A stretch of DNA of 12,365 nt. Source: an uncultured Muribaculaceae bacterium (GTDB lineage Bacteria; Bacteroidota; Bacteroidia; Bacteroidales; Muribaculaceae). Of this stretch, positions 6,225 through 12,365 are shown in pieces. Under the pieces are notes generated by a model, which saw only the letters and a list, made by a program, of their open reading frames with translations, was not told where the DNA came from and searched no databases. A program made the translations under genes and the position numbers. How positions within the stretch are numbered: the stretch's first letter is position 1; each line of letters opens with the position of its first letter. The stretch spans positions 1-12,365 of the forward strand of contig CAJTNN010000045.1 of the NCBI GenBank assembly GCA_910577585.1. The letters run 5' to 3'.

Positions 6225-6318
6225 TACAGAAATTAACACTGTGGCCCTCATTGGTCTGAGCAAGAGTAGTGCTTGTCGGGCCGATAGGCATATTTTTGTA
6301 ACCTCTATCTATCTTTCC

Positions 6319-7293
6319 ATGACAAAAGATATCCATAAGGCATTGCTCAACAACGCCAAGGATTACATCATGATTATCTTCGGACTGATGCTCTACGGCG
6401 TCGGTTTCACTGCGTTCATCCTGCCTCACGAGATTGTGATCGGAGGCCTGTCGGGTGTGGGCACGCTCGTATACTTCGGCACCCGCGGCTTTGTGCCGGT
6501 GGCAGTCACTCAGTATGCCTGCAACCTTCTGCTGCTCGGCTTCGCGTTCAAGATTGTGGGCAAGACCTTTGTGACGCGCACGATATTCGGCGCCACAGTC
6601 ATCTCGCTCTTCATCGGCGTGCTCGAGAACTTCTTCATGGGACTCGGCCACCCGATCATAGCCGACATCAGCATGAGCGCCATACTCGGCGGCATACTCT
6701 GCGGCCTTGGCGTGGGCACGGTGTTTATCCACAACGGCTCATCCGGCGGCACCGATATCGTGGCCGCCATGGTGTCGAAGCTCAGCAACGTCTCGATCGG
6801 CCGCACCATGATTGTCACCGACATGCTCATCGTCAGCTGCTCAATCCTGCTCCCTTACGAAGGCGACTTCTCATCGCGTCTTGAGGCCAGGGTGCCGCTG
6901 ATAGTCTACGGCTGGATTGTGACCTTCGTCATCGCCTACGTCACCGACATGATTATCAACACCAACCGTCAGGCCACACAATTCGTGATCTTCTCCCACC
7001 GCTGGCAGGAGATAGCCGACAAGGTCAATGCCGAGGCGCGTCGCGGAGTGACGGTGCTCGACGGCATGGGATGGTATTCGAAAAAGGATGTGAAGATACT
7101 GATGGTGTGGTGTCGCAAGATAGAGTCAGTGACCATCTTCCGCATAGTCAAGATGATTGACCCCGAAGCGTTTATCACGCAAGCCAATGTGAATGGCGTA
7201 TACGGCAAGGGCTTCGACACGATGAAGGTCAAGCTCAAGAAGCGCAAAGCCGAGGCCGCCTACCATGAGCATCAGCAGGAGGTGGTGAAGTAA
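6319..7293 (+). CDS. YitT family membrane protein (DUF161 plus C-terminal DUF2179)
   Basis: A 324-residue inner-membrane protein. Hydrophobic segments fall at about residues 16-36, 40-54, 61-80, 87-106, 119-137, 163-179 and 192-213. The YitT signatures are the Gly-rich GGLSGVGTLVYF (42-53) and, in the second half, HNGSSGGTDIVA (138-149), suggesting an internally duplicated membrane domain. The soluble tail (about 218-303) carries the DUF2179 pattern RGVTVLDGMGWYSKKDVKIL and ends near ITQANVNGVYGKGF, a small cytoplasmic domain. The family is widespread, with no firmly established transport substrate or function. The ATG at 6319 is chosen because the promoter at 6194-6224 places the transcript start downstream of the in-frame GTG at 6190. 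The downstream TonB receptor is separated by a repeat-rich spacer. Confidence 0.93.
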   Translation: MTKDIHKALLNNAKDYIMIIFGLMLYGVGFTAFILPHEIVIGGLSGVGTLVYFGTRGFVPVAVTQYACNLLLLGFAFKIVGKTFVTRTIFGATVISLFIGVLENFFMGLGHPIIADISMSAILGGILCGLGVGTVFIHNGSSGGTDIVAAMVSKLSNVSIGRTMIVTDMLIVSCSILLPYEGDFSSRLEARVPLIVYGWIVTFVIAYVTDMIINTNRQATQFVIFSHRWQEIADKVNAEARRGVTVLDGMGWYSKKDVKILMVWCRKIESVTIFRIVKMIDPEAFITQANVNGVYGKGFDTMKVKLKKRKAEAAYHEHQQEVVK

Positions 7294-7302
7294 AGGGGTG
7301 CA

Positions 7303-7378
7303 CCTTCAGGCCGCAACCCCGAAAGACTTCTGCCTTCAGGCCGCGACCCCGAAAGACCTCTGCCTTCAGGCCGCAACC
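7303..7378 (+). repeat. 30-bp tandem repeat, about 2.5 copies
   Basis: Units begin with CCTTCAGGCCGC at 7303, 7333 and 7363. The first two are full 30-bp copies that differ at two positions; the third is cut after CCTTCAGGCCGCAACCT. There are no spacers between units, so this is a tandem array and not CRISPR. It sits in the 136-base gap between the YitT-family gene and the TonB receptor. The frame of the receptor is open through it, but the signal peptide starts later, at 7430. Confidence 0.9.
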
Positions 7379-7429
7379 TACATACAGACAACAACAATAC
7401 AACACATAGTTCCATTAATCCCTGACATT

Positions 7430-10144
7430 ATGAAGAGAACAATCCTCTCAGCCGCGACAGTCATGCTGGCCACGTCAACGTGTCTGGCCGACTACATCGT
7501 GGAAGGCACAGTCATCGACAAAGAGGGTGAGCCCCTCATCGGTGCGACAGTGAGAGTCGGAGGCACCCAGATTGCCACAGCCGCCGACATCGACGGTCGG
7601 TTCCGCCTCAAGGTGCCCGACAACGCACGCGAATTGACCTTCGACTATGTCGGCTACGCCCCGCTGAGCCTGAAGGCCCGCGCCAATATGGGCGACGTCG
7701 TCATGGAGGCCCGCGAGACGATGCTGCAAGACGTCGTGGTCACACAGTCACTGGCCCGCACTCGCCAGACACCGGTAGCGATTTCCAACATTTCAGGCCC
7801 CGAGATCGAGGCCAAACTCGGCAACCAGGAGTTTCCTGAGGTGCTCAAGACCACCCCGGGAGTATGGGCCACCAAAGATGGCGGTGGCTACGGCGATGCC
7901 AAAATCAACATGCGAGGCTTCAAGACCGAGAACATCGCAGCCCTCATCAACGGTATCCCCGTCAACGACATGGAGTGGGGCGGCCTCTACTGGAGTAACT
8001 GGGCCGGCCTTTCAGATGTGACCTCATCGATGCAGACCCAGCGTGGTCTTGGTGCGGCCATCATCTCTACCCCCTCGGTGGGCGGCACAATCAACATCAC
8101 CACCAAGTCGCTCGACGTGAAGCGCGGCGGCAACATCTTCTACGGCATGGGCAACGACGGCATGAACCACATCGGCTTCAGCGTCTCATCCGGCCAGATG
8201 TCCAACGGCTGGGCCTTCACCATCCTCGGTTCACGCAAATGGGGCGACGGATATGTGCAGGGCACAAAATATAATGCCTACACCTACTTCGTCAACGTCT
8301 CGAAGCGCATCAACGCCCAGCATCAGATCAGCTTCACAGCCTTCGGCTCACCGCAGACCCACTATCAGCGCAACTCAGCCAATGGTCTCACCATCGAGGG
8401 CTGGCAGGAAGTGAAGGATTACATGAACGGCAAGAGCATGTACCGTTACAACCCCACATTCGGTTACGACAATGAGGGTCAGTTCTGCTCGTCATCGCGC
8501 AACGTATACCACAAGCCCCAGATTTCACTCAACCATATCTGGCAGATCAATCACAAGTCATCACTGTCGAGTGCCATCTACGCCTCATTCTCATCAGGCT
8601 ACGGCTCATCGGGTCAGGGACGCGGCACCTACAAGGGTCAGACCCTCTCATACTCATCATGGTATGGCGTAGGTTCCGACCATCAGCTCAACATGCTCTT
8701 CCGTCGCCCCGACGGCACATTCGACTACGGCGCCATCCAGGACATGAACGCCGCCTCAGAGACAGGCTCCAACATGATTATGGCCCGCTCGGGCAACAGC
8801 CACACATGGATCGGCCTCGTATCGACCTATAAGAACGAGCTCATCGAGAACAAGCTCAACCTTCTGGCCGGTATCGACGTGCGCTACTATGTAGGCTACC
8901 ACAAGAACACGATCGACAACCTCTACAGCGGCGCCTACTACATCGACGATGGAACGCGCGCAGGCATCAACCCCGCCAACAACGCAGCCGCTGCCAACCC
9001 CGAGTGGGTATATCAGAAGCTCGGCGTAGGCGATGTAGTATACCGCGACTACACCGGCCACACTGCCCAGGAGGGACTCTATGCCCAGCTTGAGTACAAA
9101 CCCTTCGGCGACAAACTGACCGCCATCCTCGCCGGTTCGGTCAACAACACCACATACTGGCGTTACGACCGCCTCTACTACGATGCCGAGCACGCCATGT
9201 CGGAGAAGCCCAACTTCATGGCCGGCAACATCAAGGCCGGAGCCAACTGGAATATCGACCGTCATAACAACGTCTATATCAACGGTGGCTACCTCACCCG
9301 CGCCCCCTACTTCTCGAAGGCCGTATTCTTCGCCAACGAGACTTCTAACGTGGTCAACAAGAATGCCGTCAACGAGAAATGCGGCACATTCGAGATCGGC
9401 TACGAATTCCACTCACCGATGTTCACAGCCGTAGTCAACGCCTACTACACCAAGTGGCTTGACAAGACTGCCAGCCGCGTGGTCGACATGAGCAACGGCG
9501 ACAACGCCTTCTTCAACATGCAGGGTGTCAACGCCCGCCACATGGGTGTCGAGGTCAACGCCACATTCAAGCCCGCCAAGTGGGTTGAATTCAACGGTAT
9601 GGTGTCGCTCGGCGACTGGGTATGGGATTCTAACGCCACCGGCTACTTCTACAACAACTACGGTCAGCCCCTCGCCGACCTCCGCGGCAACCTCGCCTCA
9701 GGAGTGCTCGCAGCCGACCATGCCCACGCCGTGCTCAACCAGAAGGGTCGCAAGGTGGGTGGCTCGGCACAGTCCACCGGTTACCTCGGCGTGATTTTCC
9801 GCCCCTTCAAGGGCTTCCGCTTCGGTGTAGACTGGACAGCATCCGCCCGCAACTACTCAGACTTCTCGCTCAGCGCATCAAGCTATCAGCCCGGCGCAGA
9901 GATCAATGTGGGTAAACCCTGGCGTATTCCGTGGGGCAATCAGCTCGACCTCTCGGCCAGCTACAACTTCAAGATCGGCGGACTCGATGCCACAATCTTC
10001 GGCAACGTCTACAATGTGGCCGGATACAACTACGTGATGGATGCCTACACCGACGCCACTATCGATGGCACATGGCAGAACGCATACCGCACCTTCTACT
10101 CATTCGGCCGCACCTATGCACTGCGTCTGAAAGTGGCATTCTAA
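7430..10144 (+). CDS. TonB-dependent outer-membrane receptor with carboxypeptidase-regulatory-like N-terminal domain
   Basis: A 904-residue outer-membrane channel expected to import a ligand with energy from TonB-ExbBD. The ATG at 7430 places a Sec signal peptide first (residues 1-20, cut near CLA-DY); the in-frame GTG at 7298 would put 44 repeat-encoded residues ahead of it. Next come a CarboxypepD_reg-like domain (about 23-95; VEGTVIDKEGEPLIGATV, then DIDGRFRLKVP), a TonB-box-like LQDVVVT (99-105), and a plug (about 113-228) with NMRGFKTENIAALINGIPVND and the WGGLYWSNWAGL segment. The remaining roughly 670 residues form the barrel, ending in TYALRLKVAF with terminal Phe. The architecture is SusC-like but with no SusD beside it; a modular lipoprotein follows after 37 bases and is the likely partner. 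No consensus promoter is seen in 7294-7429. The ligand is unknown. Confidence 0.95.
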   Translation: MKRTILSAATVMLATSTCLADYIVEGTVIDKEGEPLIGATVRVGGTQIATAADIDGRFRLKVPDNARELTFDYVGYAPLSLKARANMGDVVMEARETMLQDVVVTQSLARTRQTPVAISNISGPEIEAKLGNQEFPEVLKTTPGVWATKDGGGYGDAKINMRGFKTENIAALINGIPVNDMEWGGLYWSNWAGLSDVTSSMQTQRGLGAAIISTPSVGGTINITTKSLDVKRGGNIFYGMGNDGMNHIGFSVSSGQMSNGWAFTILGSRKWGDGYVQGTKYNAYTYFVNVSKRINAQHQISFTAFGSPQTHYQRNSANGLTIEGWQEVKDYMNGKSMYRYNPTFGYDNEGQFCSSSRNVYHKPQISLNHIWQINHKSSLSSAIYASFSSGYGSSGQGRGTYKGQTLSYSSWYGVGSDHQLNMLFRRPDGTFDYGAIQDMNAASETGSNMIMARSGNSHTWIGLVSTYKNELIENKLNLLAGIDVRYYVGYHKNTIDNLYSGAYYIDDGTRAGINPANNAAAANPEWVYQKLGVGDVVYRDYTGHTAQEGLYAQLEYKPFGDKLTAILAGSVNNTTYWRYDRLYYDAEHAMSEKPNFMAGNIKAGANWNIDRHNNVYINGGYLTRAPYFSKAVFFANETSNVVNKNAVNEKCGTFEIGYEFHSPMFTAVVNAYYTKWLDKTASRVVDMSNGDNAFFNMQGVNARHMGVEVNATFKPAKWVEFNGMVSLGDWVWDSNATGYFYNNYGQPLADLRGNLASGVLAADHAHAVLNQKGRKVGGSAQSTGYLGVIFRPFKGFRFGVDWTASARNYSDFSLSASSYQPGAEINVGKPWRIPWGNQLDLSASYNFKIGGLDATIFGNVYNVAGYNYVMDAYTDATIDGTWQNAYRTFYSFGRTYALRLKVAF

Positions 10145-10181
10145 TCCCAACCGCATCATAAATCAAAATGACCATTTCACT

Positions 10182-12260
10182 ATGAAACTCTATAAGTCAA
10201 TTATAATGGCAGCCGCCCCGGCTCTTCTGCTGGGCGCCTGCAGCGAGAACTCATGGAATGACCATCTCGATGGCTTCACGGTGCCCCCGGTAGCCGGCGG
10301 TGAGACCACGGCCGAGTATGCGCTGACCACCGATGACTACGCCACCATCGCCTCGCTGCCCGCCAACATCGCGCTGGCCGAGAAGGATGGCGAGAGCGAA
10401 GCCCTCGCTGCCATCGCCGCCAACGGCGCCTTCGCCACCGAGGAGCAGGCCACAAAATATCTGCCCGCCCTTCTGGCATCGACCAACAAGAATCTGCCCT
10501 ACTACACCTACAACGACGGCTCGGCCGTGAAGCTGACCTACAACGTCACCGCCGACCTCCCCGAGCAGGTGAAGCAGATTAACGCCGGCACACTCACCTA
10601 TACTGTAAGTGAGGCCGAGTATCAGCAGGTGTGGGGCAGCGACGACGACTATATCAACGCCTTTGCACCCGCCTATCCCGCAGCTGCATCGCTTCCTATG
10701 ATTCTCAAGCAGAATCTGCAGGCCGAGGCCGGACAGTATGCCGTCGTGACCTACAACCGCGCCGAAGTCAATCCCATCTTCGGCACTCCCGACCAGGGTG
10801 AGGAGACCTACAACGAGATAGGCTCGATCGCCGAAGGTCAGAATGTGAAGATCAAAGGTGTGATCACAGCGCTCCAAGCCCGCGGCTTCGTGGTGAGCGA
10901 CGCCACCGGTTCGCTGCTCTGCTATCAGGCCAGCGGATTCGACGCCACAGCTGTGGCCCTCTACAGCGAGGTCATCGTGAGCGGCACAGTAGCCACCTAC
11001 AACAAGGGCTATCAGCTTGCCGTGAGCGCCTCCGACTATGAGATCACCGGCATCGGCGAATACACCTATCCCGCTCCCACAGTGGTGACAGGCGCCGACA
11101 TGGACGCCGCCATCCTTCAGGATGGTCCCTTCCTCGCCCAGTATGTGCAGCTCACCGGCACAATGTCGGTAAGCGGCAACTACTACAACTTCAATGTAGA
11201 TGGCGCCACTTCAGCCACCGGCAGCTGCTATATGCTCACCGATGCCGTCAAGGCTCAGCTCGAGGATGGCAAGACCTATACGCTGACAGGCTACTTCACC
11301 AGCATCTCAGGTGGCCGCTACTACAATATGGTGATTCTCGATGTGGCCGCTCCCGGCAGCAAGGTGCGTCGCCCGGCAGTGCGCCGTGCTCCCCTCGCTG
11401 AGGTAAGCTACGAGGTAGAGAATGCACTCTATCAGTTTGACGGCACAGCCTGGAAGGCAGTAAGCGATGTTGTGGTGCTCAATCCCGCCGACTACACCGC
11501 CATGGGTCTCAGTTACGCCAACCTCACCGGCTCGCAGCCCGATGAATATCTCCCTGTCTTCCTTAAGAACCGCTTCCCCTATGCAGCCGTAGAGGACACC
11601 AAGACCGTAGCCTACACCTATTATAATAGCGGAGCCAGCAGCATCCAGGCACGCGAATATGTGCTCGGCGCTGATGGCAAGTGGGGCTACAACGCAGGTC
11701 AGGTGACCTCGCAGTTTGTGAAGATGGATGGTGAATGGAAGTATAATCCCTCAGTAGTCATCACGCTCCCCTATGTGCGCAACACCGATCCCTCATATGC
11801 TTACTACATGGCTTGTGTGGTATGGGTATATGAAAACATCTGTGTGCCGATGGGCGACACCTCTATGACCTCAGGCGAATACTTCATCGACTATCGCGCA
11901 AATGCCGAGTTCTATTCAGGTGCTTCAGCCTACTACGGTAATGTCGATGTGCGCGCTGCTTCAGCCCTCAACAACATGCCTGTGGGCTACACCGGCTACG
12001 AAGGTCTCTCCAACGATCAGATCACCGAGCTGATGAAGAAGCGCTTCTGCACCGAGGTTATGCCCGGCGCCCTCAAGGCCATGCACCCCGAGGCACGCGC
12101 CATCCTCGGCATGGATGTGACCTACACCATCAACTTCACCGGCTACGACGGCGCTGCCTCAGAGGAGTCAGTAGTATACCTCGTCACCGGCGATGCAGAA
12201 TTCACATTCCAGAGCACCACATGGGTTTCAGAAGAGGCCCAGGCCGAATGGAAGAAATAA
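10182..12260 (+). CDS. Large modular lipoprotein, probable partner of the TonB-dependent receptor
   Basis: A 692-residue protein whose exact family I cannot name. The lipobox LGAC gives a lipidated Cys20, followed by SENSWNDHLDGF; the acidic/Asn-rich start is compatible with outer-membrane sorting, but the canonical Bacteroidetes surface-export motif is not clear. A recurring module, (D/E)Y-x-x-(I/V/M), then LP-x-(F/L/I)-L, then V-x-x-(T/Y)-Y-N, is seen at about residues 44-121, 138-192 and 428-482. Between modules two and three, residues 212-390 read as beta-rich segments (VKIKGVITALQARGFVVSDATGSLLCY; YVQLTGTMSVSGNYYNFNVDG) like tandem OB folds. The last third has repeated DG-x-W-K motifs (420-425, 498-502, 516-520). 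No SusD-like helical repeats are evident. It starts 37 bases after the receptor and is almost certainly co-transcribed, suggesting ligand capture for the channel; that role is inference. Confidence 0.85.
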   Translation: MKLYKSIIMAAAPALLLGACSENSWNDHLDGFTVPPVAGGETTAEYALTTDDYATIASLPANIALAEKDGESEALAAIAANGAFATEEQATKYLPALLASTNKNLPYYTYNDGSAVKLTYNVTADLPEQVKQINAGTLTYTVSEAEYQQVWGSDDDYINAFAPAYPAAASLPMILKQNLQAEAGQYAVVTYNRAEVNPIFGTPDQGEETYNEIGSIAEGQNVKIKGVITALQARGFVVSDATGSLLCYQASGFDATAVALYSEVIVSGTVATYNKGYQLAVSASDYEITGIGEYTYPAPTVVTGADMDAAILQDGPFLAQYVQLTGTMSVSGNYYNFNVDGATSATGSCYMLTDAVKAQLEDGKTYTLTGYFTSISGGRYYNMVILDVAAPGSKVRRPAVRRAPLAEVSYEVENALYQFDGTAWKAVSDVVVLNPADYTAMGLSYANLTGSQPDEYLPVFLKNRFPYAAVEDTKTVAYTYYNSGASSIQAREYVLGADGKWGYNAGQVTSQFVKMDGEWKYNPSVVITLPYVRNTDPSYAYYMACVVWVYENICVPMGDTSMTSGEYFIDYRANAEFYSGASAYYGNVDVRAASALNNMPVGYTGYEGLSNDQITELMKKRFCTEVMPGALKAMHPEARAILGMDVTYTINFTGYDGAASEESVVYLVTGDAEFTFQSTTWVSEEAQAEWKK

Positions 12261-12264
12261 TCCG

Positions 12265-12278
12265 CAGCTTCTAAGCTG
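12265..12278 (+). other. Short perfect hairpin after the lipoprotein gene
   Basis: CAGCTT (12265-12270), CT, AAGCTG (12273-12278). A 6-bp inverted repeat starting four bases after the stop codon. The two-base loop means that in RNA it would have to open by at least one pair. Confidence 0.4.
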
Positions 12279-12290
12279 ACCCACGACACC

Positions 12291-12327
12291 CTCTCTACCC
12301 TCCGCCTCGCGCGGAGGGTAAAGAGAG
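12291..12327 (+). terminator. Strong stem-loop at the end of the receptor-lipoprotein unit
   Basis: CTCTCT plus ACCCTCCGC (12291-12305) pairs with GCGGAGGGT (12311-12319) plus AGAGAG (12322-12327), with a five-base loop and a two-A bulge, for 15 base pairs in all. It starts 30 bases after the stop codon. There is no T-run after it on either strand, so it may be a weak or factor-assisted terminator, or a 3'-end stabilising hairpin. Confidence 0.65.
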
Positions 12328-12365
12328 TCCCGATAAAACTCACGGGGCCGGAACAATCAAGTTCC

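Larger units (their letters stand above)
6010..6318. other. 309-base divergent intergenic region between gpmA and the YitT-family gene
   Basis: No credible gene is seen here. From left to right it holds the short AT-rich gpmA leader, a long imperfect inverted repeat (6066-6146), a 14-base palindrome (6145-6158), an AT-rich stretch, a consensus promoter facing right (6194-6224) and an approximately 88-base leader of the YitT-family gene. The left half is GC-rich and structured; the right half is AT-rich. Confidence 0.75.

Noticed and set aside
6190..6318. Upstream GTG start for the YitT-family protein
   Set aside because: The consensus promoter at 6194-6224 puts the transcript start downstream of it, and homologues start near the first membrane segment, as the ATG at 6319 does.
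7303..7378. CRISPR-like array
   Set aside because: The 30-bp units abut directly with no spacers, and no cas gene is nearby. It is a simple tandem repeat.
7298..7429. Upstream GTG start that would extend the TonB receptor by 44 residues
   Set aside because: The added residues come from the tandem repeat and would bury the signal peptide that begins at the ATG at 7430.
8756..9412. A 218-codon minus-strand frame inside the TonB receptor
   Set aside because: It is antisense to the barrel region, Val/Gly-rich, with no recognisable domain and no promoter.
10182..12260. SusD/RagB-type glycan-binding lipoprotein
   Set aside because: The position behind a SusC-like receptor suggests it, but the sequence is beta-rich with repeated modules and lacks SusD-like helical repeats and its N-terminal pattern.

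Overview
The window looks like a chromosomal segment from a Bacteroidales bacterium, with Muribaculaceae or a close relative as my best guess. The evidence is two near-perfect Bacteroidetes promoters (TTTG, 19-20 nt, TAnnTTTG), A-rich leaders without Shine-Dalgarno sequences, a TonB-dependent receptor with an N-terminal carboxypeptidase-regulatory-like domain paired with a surface-type lipoprotein, a PorT-like outer-membrane barrel, and a MiaA of the GGSMMYID type. The family assignment is inference. No phage, transposase, integrase, CRISPR array, tRNA or rRNA is visible.

Layout. (1) Bases 1-2123, minus strand: a membrane-anchored DNA/RNA non-specific endonuclease overlaps by 13 bases the start of mnmE, which runs off the left edge. 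(2) Bases 2124-2261: divergent promoter region with a perfect 8-bp hairpin. (3) Bases 2262-4386, plus strand: pepT and miaA, 34 bases apart. (4) Bases 4440-6009, minus strand: gpmA, then an outer-membrane beta-barrel gene with its own consensus promoter and a hairpin/T-run terminator. (5) Bases 6010-6318: a 309-base divergent spacer with a long imperfect inverted repeat, a 14-base palindrome and a consensus promoter. (6) Bases 6319-12260, plus strand: a YitT-family membrane protein, then, after a spacer made largely of a 30-bp tandem repeat, a TonB-dependent receptor and a large modular lipoprotein in a two-gene unit, closed by a strong hairpin.

How the genes work together. mnmE and miaA both modify tRNA anticodon-loop bases (U34 and A37) but lie in separate transcription units. 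gpmA is glycolytic and pepT degrades tripeptides. The receptor and lipoprotein are the most interesting pair. They resemble a SusC/SusD arrangement in layout, but the lipoprotein shows no SusD features; it has a repeated '(D/E)Y...LP.(F/L)L...V.YN' module and a probable OB-fold-like middle. Their substrate cannot be read from the sequence.

A second theme is short in-frame tandem duplication: an 18-bp repeat inside mnmE, a 12-bp repeat at the end of gpmA and a 30-bp repeat before the receptor. All are multiples of three. I see no clear unknown defence or mobile system here; most of the window is ordinary housekeeping and envelope genes.
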